Part shown: positions 11,901 through 25,720 of the stretch, piece by piece
Layout of the letters: every line of letters starts with the position of its first letter
Numbering within the stretch: the first letter of the stretch is position 1
Source of the DNA: Ricinus communis
Taxonomy: Eukaryota; Streptophyta; Magnoliopsida; Malpighiales; Euphorbiaceae
Length of the DNA stretch: 64,000 nucleotides
Direction: 5' to 3'
Assembly: GCF_019578655.1 (NCBI RefSeq)
Contig: NC_063262.1
Coordinates: 1,991,582-2,055,581 of the forward strand
Notes under the pieces: generated by a model
Databases searched by the model: none
What the model was told of the DNA's origin: nothing
The model's input: the letters and a program-made list of their open reading frames with translations, nothing else
Made by a program: the position numbers and the translations under genes

Positions 11901-14900
11901 CACTCAGCAGGAAATAGAAATATAGATAAAAGGAAGTATCAAACTGAAATCAAGAAAAGGGTAATCATAAATTTTAATAATCTTGGGTCATGAAAAAGAT
12001 ATTAACTAACAAAAAAGAAACTCCATATTTGTGCATCTCCTACTTCTGTACTCAACTTTGACAACTGAAATATAAAAAAATAATGAAGGAAAAGAAAAAG
12101 GAGGGACCTTTTCCACAAGCAACTCATGAAGGAAACATAGGCACGTGTAATTAGGAGAATATAACGAGTGATAGTTGGATTTATTATTTAATTTAAATTT
12201 TATGGTGTTACAATATTAATTTTTATAATTATCTATTTATAATATTTATTCCAACATTTTCATTAAAATTACACGGTGAATTTATTCAGTTATTCAGTTG
12301 ATAATAATAATTGGTAGTGAATAATATGATAAAATAAAATAAAAATAATAAAATGTCTCATTTTTATTTTATTTATATATATTATATATTTAGAGTGTGT
12401 GAAATACAATCTTTATAGATGTCCAAACATTTATTTAAAAAATTTAATATAGCTATATATTTAAAATTTTAATTAAATTATAATAAATTTTAATTAATCG
12501 TCTCCTTATCGAGTCATCGAACTTTTGCTATTTCTGGTAGGAGCATGAATCGCATTTGAAATTACAATTTTAAACCAGCTATTCAAAAGAAGAAAAAGAT
12601 ATTAAAATTAATGCATTTATACTTTTTCTTTAAAATGTATATAATTCAAAATAATTTATAAAATATTTAAAAAAATTAATTAATTAACTAAAAAATTTAA
12701 ATCTATTTTTATACATCTTCTGTCCCGTTCCGATACTAATTATTTTTTTAAAAATCAAGAAATTCTAATTATGTATAGTTTTTATATATCTATTGATTTT
12801 ATCTATAATTAAATTTATAAAATGATGTAATGAATTTTAAAAATATCTATAAAATAGTGATTTAGTTTTATTTTAGTTTTTTTATAATTAAATTTATTAA
12901 ATATATTTTTAAATTCAGATAAAATATTAATAAAGTGTCTACTAGTATAATAATATTTAAAAGCAATGTATTGGCTCTTGAAGCAGGGCTGAGTGTTGGA
13001 ATTACTAGGTTAGGAAAATGTAGCAGTAAGGGTAAGAATTGGGCTGCTGGAACTGGTGTGGGATTAAAGAGTAATAATTAGGTGCTGTTGCTGTGGCACT
13101 GCAACTTTCAGCCCTAATTTATGTGTTATGCAAAGAGAGAAAACCACTAAAAGTTGGTAATAAATCTACTGCGACTTCACTTCTGTCGTCCATATCTCTG
13201 TTTTCTCTGTATAAAATGGTTAGCTGTTATTAATATTAAGTGTATCACCATTCCCAGCGAAGAAGAAAATTACAAGTATATATATATAAATATTAACTAT
13301 TTTATACCATATATAAAGCTCCAACAGATCCAAAGTAAGATGCAAGTGCGAATATAATCAGCTAAATAGATCAATTGCTATTAAATATATCCAATTAATA
13401 TTAAACTTTTTATTTTTTAGACTATAATACTCCTCAGGTTAAAATATAATAATATAACAGTCGAAGCATAAGATTTTCAATTTCTTTTTTTCTTTTTCTA
13501 TTAGGACCATATCATCTATAGCTATTAGTAGGTTAGGCATTAAGATGTATGCACATCTACAAAATTACTATATACATTGGATGTTATGGTCCCTAGTGTC
13601 ACATTTATCACTTTATCTTCAATCAAAATCAATTCAATTTTTTAGGCCTTGAGCCCCTTTTGTTGAGTCATCAATTGGAACATCTATATTATGATCAAAT
13701 AGTTGTAAATAGACTGTATGGGGGTCTTACGATAGGGATACCATTACTTGCAAGCTTCTCTTCCTCCGGTGACCAGGAGTGGCTTGTGGCTGGCACCGCC
13801 CTGATGTTCAGTTTGAACGGTGCAGATGTAGACAAACAGCAAGCTCACAAAGAAAAAATAATAATAATAAAGCGGACCCATTACGGTTGCTTTTTCCAAT
13901 CCACACGTGCGACGACGATGCAGAAACCCATGAAAATAAAATAAATGCGAAATTGGACCCCTCACCGGCTTAAGTGGGACCACAACTGCTGCGTTGCCAC
14001 GCGTCTTTCTTGGCACTGTACACGTGATGTGGTCCCCATACACTGTTTAGAAGTGTAAGATTCTCTTTTCAAAAAAGGATAAATTAAATAAAATATACTA
14101 CAAATATCAAATAAATAAATAAATAGCAGAAGAGTCGCACGGCACAGTTCATTTAATTGATAAAGAAAAAACGTACCATAATTTAATATATTATTGTTAA
14201 TACGTTCATCAGACAACACTTCTCGATTGGCATTTTTATTTTCCTTAGCTGAATTTTCTTTCTTTATTTTTTATATTTTATAATAACTAAAAGAAAATAG
14301 CTTTTTATTATGTTGTACTTGGTTAATTGTGTCCTTAATAAAAGTAAATATTATTTAATTATGGTGAATCATTTGTGAAGAAGTTTAATCCGTAATTCAT
14401 TTGGAAATTTATTCCTACTGTTTTAACTATATAATATTATTTGATGGTGCGTGCGTGTTAGACTGGTCAAATATCGGGATGCAGAGGAACTTATAAAAGA
14501 AATAAATAATTATTATTGGTACGTGAAGGGGAGGAGGTTGTAAATGAGAAATTAATCTGGACGACGATGTCCTAAGTAGAGGGGACTAGTCATGAGGAGG
14601 AGACATGAAGCGCAATAGTAGCGCCGTGGGCACGTGTGGTCCAACTGAGCTTGAGAGAGACGTTACAGCTAGCTAAGCTAATTATAATTATAATTATAGA
14701 ACAAACGCACGTGCGAACCATGCCCCGTTCAAGCCAGGACCACCGCCTCCCCAATTCCTTTGTTACTATTAATTTATGCAACCATGTCTGCTCTGGGGAA
14801 CTGGTAGGGGTATTTCAGATATCCGTTTGGATACGATTCTAATGAAAAATGGTAATAACTTATTACTACTTAGGATACATATTAATTTTCATTTACACTA

Positions 14901-17900
14901 ACCAGGATAGATATTGCTTTTTTCCTTTTTTATACTTCAAACAAAATAAACAATAAAAATGTATTATCTCTAGTTTTATATAAATTTTAACTTTTTATGT
15001 GAGTATAAAAAATAACAATCTCGATTCGCAAATCACAATTTAAAAATAACACAAATAATGCAGATAATATTTAAAAAAAAATCCAAGTTCTAGCTGCTTA
15101 GTACTATTAAGAATAGCTTTAATATCAATAATTATATATGAGCTATCAAACAAAAAAAAAAAAATCAGCCAAAATGTTATCATCAGTTGTGATAAATATA
15201 AATATTATTCATATGTGAATCATGCTATTTGAATTCATTTATAGAAGTATTGATTACAATAATAATATTAGTATTTTATATGTTTTAATTTTTTAATACA
15301 ATAATTGAAGTTATTTATTTATTTATTTTAAACCATCACCTCTCTACTAAGGGAGTTATCACAATTATAATGAGTATAATAAATAATTATTATTATATAG
15401 AAATAAAAAACTCATAGAATAAATTAGTAAAATACCTAAGTTCTTCCGGAGAAAAAATTTAATATAAATAATACCTGTATTATATATATTTTATGTTAGT
15501 TCCTTAATTAAATTTAAACGCAAGAGTTTATAGTCATTTATTTATTTAATATAAAGAAATCTTGTTATTTATTTTTATATGATTATCTTATAAATAATCT
15601 TATATATTGTTTTAATATAATATGTATTTTAATTATTGTTATCTTATTATATTACACTGAAAGTTTTTATATATTGTTTTATTTATTGAGATATCGATAA
15701 AAATATAGTTAAAATAGATTTAATGTAGAAAAAATATTTAAATATAAAACTTTTTACTCTAAAAAATAAATATTTTTGCTGCTCTAAGCTATGTTTGATA
15801 TGGTGTTTTTTTCTTTTTAAAAAATTATGAATAACAGTGATTTCTCCATATCATTGTCATTTCAATAACATAGAATGTCCTCTTTAATCCAATTGGATTT
15901 AATTATTTTAAATAACAATTGTATAGAAAGTACATCTGAAACTTGATATTTCCAGTATCATTTAATGCCTTTATTATTATTATTATTATTATTATATAAT
16001 TTATTATTATCTTTATATTATTATTTAAAGAACAAGATTGGAGTCTGAATAAAAAGAACAAGGGAATTGGAGTTTATTTCTATTATGAATGTAACTCAAC
16101 ACGTTTAAGAAAGATTTTGGGCCGACATAGGAACCAAACAAAAATGGAGTGCATAAATTGGAGCGACGCTAGTACACGCGTGTTAGGATGGTCAACAACA
16201 AAGCACTGTTTCGGCTAAGGATTCTCTTCTTCTTTTTTTTTTTTTTTTCTTTTGGATTTTGTAAGGGCGTGCTTTGGGTTTGATAAAGTTTTTGTACTGT
16301 TTTGTTATTAGTCCGACAAAGATTGGGGCCCATATCCCCTCACGTGCGTGGGTAGGAAGGAAAGGACTACTACCAAATTCTTAAAGATTGATTACAAAAT
16401 GCTCCCTGATTTTTAACTTCAGATACACTTTAGTCCCTATTACTTCAAATTTCACAACTTCAATACTTTATATTATATCCTTCACAAATGCTAGATTTTA
16501 TAGGACTAAATTTTTTTATAATATGATAATATAGAGATCCAAATGCAATATATTTTATATTTTAAGAGATTGTATTGTTGTTGTTTGGACCAAAACTAAA
16601 ATCTATCTACTTCATGCTTACTAAAAACTAAAATCCGAATTCTTTAATTACTCATATTTATTTTCGGTGTGGGATATCGAGATTTAAAAATATAATGATA
16701 ATAAAAAAGTAAAAATTGTAATTAAGACATGAAATATATCATTGAATTCATTTAGTGTATTTTGAAATTTATGTAAATTGTTAAAAGAGTTTAGTTAAAT
16801 ATTGTGACACCGGTATAAAATCAATTGCAAAGAGAAGATATTTTCTTATCATGTCTTGTGATTGGGCTTCTACGAACTATTCCTTTTCTTATTCTTCAAA
16901 CAAGGCCAAGGCCCAATGAAATTGTTGGATTAGTTGCATGATATGTATGCCCACCCATGCTTCATGTCAACCCATGCATGGGTTTATTTGTCGATTTGGG
17001 TCAAATACTTGTGTTCCTTTAAACATTTGCCATATAGAGAGGGACCAAAGCAGTAGTAAAAGTATTAAGACGGGAACTTTTCGAAAATATTCTAGAATTA
17101 ATAATGAATTATCATTTTTACTGTCTAAATTTTTATAAAAATATATATTTTAGTTTTTCTAAAATATAGTATCTTTTAGTTATTTTTATTATTTTTAATT
17201 ATTTTATCAAAAAAATTAAAAAATTAAGACTAAAATTTAAAAAATTTTAAAAATATTATTTTTAATATTTTAATATAGTAAAAATAAAAAAATTAACACT
17301 ATAATAAAAAATAAAAAATATAAATCTTTTTATTCTCTGTTCTAAATTAAGTACATTATATTCAGTGTTGTATTCATAATCTTTAATGAAATCAAATTTA
17401 TTTCAAATTTTATAATATAAAAATATAATTTCAAATTTATTTTAAAATAACTAAAGTGCAATTAATTTAAATAGCTCATTTAGCGAGTTCATAAATTTAA
17501 ATTTGAATTAAATTCTTTAAATTTAAAAATAAACTACTCTTTTATGAAATTCATAAGCCAAAATTCCTACCATGAACACAGGCATAATAAATTAAACTGT
17601 TAGTAAGGTAGAAGCAGGGAATTTATTAATATCATCATTTGACTATTAAATGCTAAAAGCTGATTTTTCGAAAATTAGAAAAAAAGAATGATAATAATAC
17701 TTTGCAAAAAGCAAACGTGTCGCAAGGAGGTGATGCCATGCTATCACATTACTTGGTGTTTCGTAATTCTGATCCTGTAAATGATCTCACACTTTTGACT
17801 TAAAATAAATCAACAAACCAACTGAACCGCCACTGGAAGGAGGACGAAGATCCGTGGCGCGCATTTTCTTTGTTTTTGTTGGTTTTGTATTACAAGCAAA
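11900..17900. other. Six-kilobase AT-rich intergenic region
   Basis: This separates the divergently transcribed BZR1 and MFS genes. Most of it is very AT-rich with simple repeats, such as an (ATT)n run at about 15969-15997. Two more GC-rich islands with ACGTG cores stand out, at about 13880-14035 and 14520-14720 (listed separately). No open frame carries a recognisable domain, and I see no RNA gene. Confidence 0.5.
13880..14720. promoter_or_regulatory. Cluster of ACGTG / G-box-like motifs in gene-free DNA
   Basis: Within about 840 bp of otherwise AT-rich DNA there are four ACGTG-core sites: CACACGTGCG (~13905), TACACGTGAT (~14019), GGCACGTGTGG (~14630) and CGCACGTGCG (~14706). The last is a perfect palindrome. 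Each sits in a locally GC-richer patch. Such motifs are bound by bZIP (ABRE/G-box) and bHLH factors. The cluster is some 2-3 kb upstream of the BZR1 homologue and 3.5-4.3 kb upstream of the MFS gene. A regulatory role is inference only. Confidence 0.35.
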
Positions 17901-17922
17901 GAAAATAAATATATACACTTTC

Positions 17923-17926
<4 letters not shown>

Positions 17927-17957
<31 letters not shown>

Positions 17958-17958
17958 T
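17927..17958. repeat. (ATT)n microsatellite
   Basis: About ten ATT units lie in the presumed promoter or leader of the MFS gene, roughly 225 bp before its first possible start codon. Confidence 0.85.
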
Positions 17959-18182
17959 TATTGGCATTACTTGTTGTGTAGTGTAATACGAGTATTCTAT
18001 TGAGGAAATATACTCTGTTTATTCTGAATTTCTTGATTTAGTTAAAAGATGAGTCTTTATTGTTACAATTAGTCAACTTGTCGTTGTCACTGTCACTGCT
18101 GTGTAAGATCCGCCATAGATGCTATTAGTTTTTTCCTATTCCAAATTTCTAGGAGTTTACTCTTAGTTTTTTTCTTCTTTTC

Positions 18183-21100
18183 ATGGGCCTTAATCGAATA
18201 AGATTTGATGCTGCTTCTCATCGTTACAGCAACAAGAACAAGTCTCTCCTTCCTAGATATCTCCAAGCCATGAAGTGAGTCCCTTTACTTCACCTTCCTG
18301 TTTCTTTCCAATTTTTTAGGATCATTCTTTTTTTTTTTTCTTTTTTGGTAATGGATCTTTCGGTTTCAGGTTCTCTACTTGTTTTGAGTGAAGGGTTATG
18401 TTATGGCAGTTATTTATTGCTGTTTTTTGAAAGACAGTTGCTTTAGTGGATTCTGGGGCGAAAAGGACTTTACTTTGTTGAATATGTTACAATAATTGTT
18501 AGAATTCAAATGTTTCAGCGTAAAAATAAACACCAAATCTTGAAGGCATCTGAGTTTGACAGTTTTTATTACTTTCAATCATCTCCTTGGCTTGCTGATG
18601 GCTGTTGTTTAATTTGGGACTTACTATTCTTTCTAATATGTATATATATATATATATTTAACATTGAGGTTTCCCCATGATTTTGCAAGAAATATTAGGT
18701 TTTACCTTCTCTGTCATTTAAAGAAGGTTATTGAATTTTAGCACCTCAAATAATTACTTTCGTTATGCATTTATTTCGAGTTATGTGATAAATTTGTACT
18801 ATTACAGAAATAATTGCATATATTGGATATGATATTAAGAAATTTAGTAGAGCATTGATGTTTCTGAAGAGTTATTATTATTATTTCTCCATATATATAT
18901 GAGGCTGAAGTCTGAGGTTAAGATTCACACTTGAACTCATTGGTTCAGATTTTCTTTATTTTTGTTAACTCTGGTGTTTAACAAGGGGTCGTTGAGGGGG
19001 GACAAGTAGCTGCAGTCTGGAACAGGAACTATTTGATTGGTTTCATTTAGCTAAAAGGTTGCCATGAGTGCATCTATGGAGGAATACTTTGGTCTTTGTT
19101 TTGATGACTGAAGCTAACCTTCACCTGTTTAAAATATTTCTTCTATGCATTAGCAATTGTCTCGCTCATGCAGTTTTGATCTCTTGTGTTTTAGTCTTTA
19201 TTTGGTTAAGGTCTCACTGTTATAAGGTATGAAATACCATTGTGATATTGTGGTGAGGTGTTATTCATACAATCCCAGAATGTTCCTTTTCTGGTATAAT
19301 TTGTTGGCCTTTGTGATATTTTTTCCATTCTAGATGGTGATCACAGTCTTTATTGATCAATTCAGGCCAACAGTTTAAAGTCCCTAGAGAAACTATCTGC
19401 CTACTCTAATAATTGTAGTTGACTTCGTCTATATTGTTGAAAAGGCCATAAATTAAATGAATTTAGAGTCGAAAGCTCTTTGATGATAATAATGCCTATT
19501 AATGTGTTGTAGGACCTCCATCATGCCCACAGTAGTCATGCTAGTTTCTCCCCATGCAGGAGATGTATAACCTCTTTTCCTAGAAAGATATCACACTCCT
19601 TATTAGTTTAATTAATTGTTTATCTTCTTGAGAAAAATGCTATTTCATGTATTGACATCATCTTCTGTATTCGGGCAATATTTTGCTCTTCACAGAACAA
19701 GAAAGATCTTTGGGGTGTCTCTTTCTCTCATCCTTATAAACTTGGCTGCTATAATGGAGCGCGCTGATGAAAACCTCCTTCCTGCTGTTTACAAAGAAGT
19801 TAGTGAAACTTTTAATGCTGGGCCATCTGATTTGGGGTACCTTACTTTCATAAGGAACTTTGTGCAGGGACTTTCGTCGCCCCTTGCAGGCGTATTAGTT
19901 ATAAACTATGACCGTCCTACAGTTCTTGCAATGGGGACATTTTGCTGGGCCTTATCAACTGCTGCAGTGGGTGCCAGCCATCATTTCCTACAAGTTGCTT
20001 TCTGGAGAGGAGTTAATGGCTTTGGACTAGCAATTGTGATACCAGCATTACAATCCTTCATTGCTGATAGCTATATGGAAGGTGTGAGGGGCGCTGGATT
20101 TGGATTGGTAAACCTTATTGGGAACTTAGGTGGCATAGGAGGTGGCGTGCTGGCAACTGTTATGGCTGGTCAGCAGTATTGGGGCATCCCGGGATGGCGT
20201 TGTGCCTTCATCATGATGGCAACATTAAGTTCAATAATTGGGTTTCTTGTTTTCTTATTTGTTATTGATCCAAGGAAAACAATCAGCATACCACGTGATA
20301 CCCGCGAAAGTTTTGAAAGGTACCAAACGCTTGCTTTAGATTCTTTAGTTTGTTGTTTTTTTTTTTTTGTATATATATTGTTTATGCTTATTGAATTTGT
20401 TTAACATTTCATATTCATTGTGCATATAATCACGGTCTTGGATGTAATGGACCTTTTTCCTTCTTGATACACAAATTAGGAAGTTAATTTCTCTGTTTCT
20501 TATATTCATAGTGATTCTACTGCTTTTTACTGCAGGGATGAGTTGATAGAAAGGAGCAGTTCTAGTGCATCATCCGTTTGGACAGAGTCCTGGACAGCCA
20601 TGCAAGCTGTTATCAAAGTGAAAACATTCCAGATAATTGTTCTGCAGGGGATTGTTGGTTCTCTACCATGGACTGCCATGGTGTTCTTCGCTATGTGGTT
20701 TGAACTAATTGGTTAGCACATATGCAAAGTCTATTTTACTCGGAACTTTTTAATGGATGGAATATTTATTTCTTGTCTGGCATTACGCACTCTCCTATTT
20801 CTTTTCAGTGTTTAAGATGTTTGAGTTTAGAATTGTGCTAATCAGAAGCGCTCCATATTGTATTTGGAATGTGGAAACTAAACGGGGGGGTTTGAAAATG
20901 ATGTAGAGTAATATGTAAAGTGCATAGAACATTTGTTGTTAAGAGATTAGTTCTCACCTTTATATTATTCACTTCCTGATTATGATGTCACCATCTCTCT
21001 TCTTCAGGTTTCAGTCACAATAGCACAGCATTCCTCCTGAGTCTCTTTGCTGTTGGGTGTGCATTGGGTTCCCTCATTGGTGGATTGATAGCAGATCGAC

Positions 21101-21606
21101 TGTCACATACTTACCCTCACTCTGGCCGTATCATGTGTGCACAGTTCAGTGCCTTGATGGGCATTCCATTCTCTTGGTTTCTGCTCAAAGAAATTCCACT
21201 GTCAGTAAGCAGTTATCACACTTTTGCTGTTACTATTTTTATGATGGGCCTGACTATCAGCTGGAATGGCACTGCGGCCAATGCACCAATGTTTGCTGAG
21301 GTGGTTCCTGTGAAACACCGAACCATGATTTATGCATTTGATCGTGCTTTTGAAGGATCACTCTCTTCTTTTGCTGCTCCCTTGGTTGGAATTCTTTCAG
21401 AAAAGATGTTTGGCTATGATTCAAAGTCTATTGATCCAGTTAAAGGTTCTGTGCAAGAGGCTTCTGCACTGTCAAAGGGGCTTCTTTCAATGATGGCAGT
21501 TCCATTTGGTTTGTGTTGCTTGTTTTACACTCCATTGTACAAGTTTTTTAGGCAGGATCGTGAAAATGCTAGAATCGCAAGTGCAAAAGAGGCGGAGATG
21601 ACGTGA
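18183..21606 (+). CDS. UNE2-like major facilitator superfamily transporter
   Basis: I read four coding exons: 18183-18274, 19696-20319, 20536-20711 and 21008-21606. They join in frame to a 496-residue, roughly 12-span membrane protein. Signatures include NLAAIMERADENLLPAVYKE at the first span, LGYLTFIRNFVQ, and two MFS loop motifs: GVLVINYDRP between spans 2 and 3, and GGLIADRL between spans 8 and 9. By recall it is closest to Arabidopsis UNE2 (At1g78130), whose substrate I do not know. The first exon ends in phase 2 and fits the acceptor at 19696. The start is uncertain: ATG 18183 adds 29 residues (MGLNRIRF...), while ATG 18270 (MKTRKIFG) matches the shorter N-terminus common in homologues. 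Intron 1 is long (1421 bp). The gene looks intact, but its last exon is partly repeated just downstream. Confidence 0.9.
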
Positions 21607-22000
21607 GAAGCCTTGTAAGGCTTCATGACTAAATCATGTGGATATTGACACACTACATTTTCTCACAGATAAGATTTTGTTAGGAAGTGATTCTTTGTTC
21701 CTTCTTGGCAATTGAAGCATATAAGATGGTGACTTATGCCTGCAACTTTCAAGGGCTTCTTTGACTGATGACAATGCCATTTGGTTTCTGTTGCTCGTTT
21801 TCACTTCATAATATAAGATTTTAAGTAGGATTATGGAGATGCTACAATGATTCAAAGAAGGTAAAGATGATGCAAGAAGGTGCTGGGAATCATGTCCACA
21901 TCGACATGCTACACTTTAACATACAAAATGTTTTTGTTGACTAATGATGCCTTTGTTGCTTCTTTTAAATTGGAGCATATACCTATTGCTGATTTATGTA
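21478..22000 (+). repeat. Decayed tandem repeat of the MFS gene's 3' end
   Basis: DNA from about 21478 (last ~130 bp of coding sequence plus 3' UTR) is repeated from about 21753, at an offset near 275 bp. For example, CTTCTTTCAATGATGGCAG at 21481 corresponds to CTTCTTTGACTGATGACAA at 21756, and GGAGATGACGTGAGAAG corresponds to GGAGATGCTACAATGATTC. The second unit holds several indels and has no usable frame. It is a partial, old tandem duplication that now forms 3' flanking or UTR sequence. Confidence 0.7.
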
Positions 22001-23039
22001 ATTCAACCGCATTGGCTAGTCATGGCTCAAGCAATGTAGTGAAGAACGATATCTTTCTGCTCTCATGAGCAAACGGTTTGTTGTTTACGAGATCATGCAA
22101 CATATTGAGGTACATTACTGTGAAGTCAACAAACAGATTTGTTTTTTATCATCCATATTTTTCAGATTGTTAACAACAGATGGGAAGGTTTTTTTGATGC
22201 TGAAATTTGTTGCATTTTGTTTGCAAACTGTCTAGTGCTATTCACATTCTCAAAATGCTTTAGTTCATTACAATCTTGTCATGACTATGTAGATTATGCT
22301 TAAAGCAAGACCCTCTGTAGCACTTATTTTGCTCAAGTTAGCATTTGCTTTCCAATTTCTCACAACAAAATCTGTTCCGAGGGCTAGAAATTTCAGATGA
22401 TGATCACAATGGGCATCATGATAGTGCAGAATCACAACTTATTTACAAGCCTCTCAAGGCACAAATAAAAATGGAAAGCCTACTCATATACAATTATAAA
22501 ACACAGTCAAGAATGACATGCAGCGAGACATTATTACACCATAAACAAACTGTTTTAAAATTCTTGACCTTTTCTTCTCATGCTCACATAAGAGTCTTTC
22601 CTGCTGATACAGCATGAAATTAAAGAAAATATTTCAGACTATAAAAGCCCAAAGCAAGCAAATAAATCATAAGATCTTTTCAAGACCATGAAATGTTCAG
22701 GTAGGTATACAAGATGTTGGCATAGTAAACATGCTGAGCGCAAGCCTGCAAACAAATGTGATGTTTAATTCTCCAAGACATGCACAGAGTCTAACCCTAT
22801 GCTTGTTACACACTAATTTAAGATAACAAGTCAACATACAAATCCCAACAAGAGTTACAGTAACATACAAATTATGTTTGTGTTTCAGTTGCACGTCCAG
22901 GAACTAATGCCCCCAGCTCCACTCAGTAAAATTGAAAAGGATGACAAAATGTAAATTGCAGATAAATTTTACAACCACAGGCATTTGACCATTCGATAAT
23001 GTAAGCCAATTGGTACTTTTTGCCACGCAACAACAAAAG
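22001..23039. other. Convergent region between MFS and Ubc12 genes
   Basis: It holds the remaining MFS 3' flank and the probable 3' UTR of the Ubc12 gene (below 23040 on the minus strand). Short frames here have no domain signature. I see nothing else. Confidence 0.5.
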
Positions 23040-25086
23040 CTAAATACACCGGGGAAAGAAGGTTTGCCCCACGTACCCTCCAGCCATAGCTCTTCTTACA
23101 TTAGATTCGAACATTTTTGGATTGTCTCTTAACACTGCAGCAGCATCATGGTTAAGGGGGTCTTCATAATTTGGCTCCTGCAAACAGAATATGAAGAAAA
23201 AATTTAGGAAAAAAGTGGCTCCAAATAGCCAGAAAGGTACTTAAAAAAATTAGAAATGATACCGTGAAAAGATGATATAATCCATAAATGATAGTGTTTA
23301 TATTGAGGACAGGTTTCCAGTCTTCTCGCAAGATATTGAGGCAGACATTTCCTTCCAAGTCAATGTTTGGATGGTAAACCTGGAAGTTAGAAATACAATT
23401 GCTTGAACGCTAAAGTGTGACACAAACCGCCATATTTTTGACAGTAAATATTTCAGGAAAACAGGCCTTCATAAAATAAAGAATTTTAGCTATTTTACCT
23501 TGGTCTTGCACTTAACCTTTGGCGCTTCATGCGGATAGATCGGAGAAACTTGGAAAGAGAACAAAAAGGTGCCACCTCTAACCAGAATTAAGAGTATCCA
23601 AATAAAAATATATTTCCAGAAGAGATATACGAAGAATCTTGAGATTATGATATAGAAACTCATGTTCCATGCAATTTGCAAAGGAGAAAAACATCACACA
23701 GAAGTTAAGATGTTACAGGTTAAATTTTTGCGTTAACAAGTCTCAGAGACTAGATGCTTTAATGAAAGGTTCCTTACAAATAATATCCTTCATCTGGTCG
23801 GATTGAAACCTCAAAATTCATAAGATCATCCTTGCCATTAGGGAAAGATATGGTGCATGATTTTGGCAGATTCAGCTCAGAAATATCTGCACAGCAAAGT
23901 ACCAGAAGTGATGTAAGATAACATATACAAATTTGTCACAATAATTTGAATTGCCAAATTAGCAAAATTGATTTAAAAATATTAGTTTCTTAAATCAGAA
24001 TCAATACATCAATAATTAATCAAAAGAATATGTTTATAAACCGGTTCAAGTATCCAGTTATTGAAACTAATAAATCAATATAACAATCTATCTTACTTCA
24101 CAGCTTATGAGATCTAAACAGAAAAAAGAACTGGCAAGTTAGATTTCAGGAGCCTATACTTTCATCAGTAAGTGCACCCAGGGAGAACATGAATTTTCAA
24201 CACCAATTACTAATTTCCAATAGCCAAATGATTGAACCATTAATCAACTGATAATCATGCTTGTATATTATTGAAATTGCATGTGGTTCATAGAAATTTA
24301 TAAGCCAAAACACCAACAAATTGCATGTAGTTCATAGAAATTTTCATTAAGAGAACATGTGCCAGAGTATGTTTAACCCAGATGCCAAAATTCCTTTGAA
24401 CATTGACTAGTATTATTACTGCCTGCCAATCTCTTTAGCCTTAAACCAACTACACCATTATCAGTTACAGGCCAGTGGAACTTTCAAATACTCAATAGTC
24501 AAGTTCCTTGATCAGAATTCTGATCCACTCTTCTTTAAAATCTAAAACAACTCCAAATGACATGCACTTCAGCAAATTCTATCAGCCAGAATAAACAGAG
24601 ATTATGCTTCTCAGTATAGATTTAGACTTGTCAAGCCCTTAAGGTAACAACATAACATATTAAAACCAACCCCAAAATGTATAAAAAGCTAAGAGATTAC
24701 AATTCAACAATTAAGACCCCTCTGAAACAAAAAATAAACACCAAATAAGCCATGTGCACTAGAACTCATTTCTTCCAGATACTCTGCTTTCCTTTTCTTC
24801 CTGTGTATTAAAGTTACCAAAAAGAACAGAGCATTGAAATACCTAAGAGATAAACTAAACAAAGATTCCCAAAAAGTAAGCACCAAATAAAGAGATAGAT
24901 TTCCCATACATAATCTTCTATGAAAAAAAATTTCTATACATAATAATATCTGATAAAAATATAAGAAACAAACAAACCCTTGTGAAGACGCAATTCTCCA
25001 GCAGTTTGCTTTTTAATAGGTGCTCCTCCATTAGCATTTTCAGCTTGTTCTCTCTGCTTTTCCTTCACTTTAAACAGCCTAATCAT
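23040..25086 (-). CDS. RCE1: NEDD8-conjugating enzyme E2 (Ubc12)
   Basis: E2 enzyme that accepts RUB/NEDD8 from the ECR1-AXR1 E1 and passes it to cullins, activating CRL ubiquitin ligases. Five coding exons on the minus strand: 25086-24978, 23886-23778, 23577-23499, 23379-23263 and 23177-23040 (TAG). All have GT-AG borders, and together they encode 183 residues (the family is about 184). The N-terminal tail [11 protein letters not shown], which docks the NEDD8 E1, is present. The UBC fold follows with the HPN motif at 102-104, the catalytic Cys at 112 (in [10 protein letters not shown]) and a C-terminal FFPRCI. The first intron of the coding region (24977-23887) is 1.1 kb. A leader intron is also likely (see next entry). 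No damage is seen, and the assignment is very secure. Confidence 0.96.
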
Positions 25087-25720
25087 AGCTCCTATGACAA
25101 CAAGCAAGCCATGGAACAATCAAATATACGAAAATCACCAAAATGGAAATTATACATACCCAAAGATCAAACTTTATCTATATCCACGAAAACCCATCAA
25201 AGATACACAAATAAAAGATCAAGAAAGACTCACTCTGAGATCTTTTGTCGAGTCTTGTGTGTGTGGATTCTTTTTTTTGGTATATAGTCAATACAATAAT
25301 ATCAATCTAAAACATAAAAACCTCTCTAATAGATCGTAAAGCTAGTTTCTTTTCTTCATTTTAAGTCTTAACAATACAATCATAAAGCAAAAGGAAAACT
25401 TTAAAATTCAATGATCGAATGAAGAAGAAACCCAGACAAAAATCAAAACTTTAAGAGCAATAATCATATCAGATAACCCACGAGAACTTAAAAAAAAAAA
25501 AAAGAGAGAGATAAAAAGCTTACTTCTTTAAAAGAACAAAATTGAATCAATAATTGTTTCAAGAAAATCACATAAAAGAAAAAGAAAGAAAAAAGAAAAG
25601 AAAGAGAGAAAGATAAATAAGGAAAGAAGATGGGTATAGAAAGAAGGTACCTGCTGCAATGGAAAAATGGGCAGAGTTTATGTATTGTGATTCGAGTAAG
25701 AGAAGAGAGCAGAGTTATAT
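25087..25720 (-). promoter_or_regulatory. 5' leader and leader intron of the Ubc12 gene
   Basis: Six bases before the start codon the minus strand reads TTGTCATAG/GAGCT-ATG, a good acceptor at 25092. A matching donor, GCAGCAG/GTACCTT, lies at 25651/25650. This implies a 559-bp intron in the 5' UTR and a short non-coding first exon above 25651. Leader introns are common in constitutively expressed plant E2 genes. This is inference from splice-site shape only. Confidence 0.55.
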
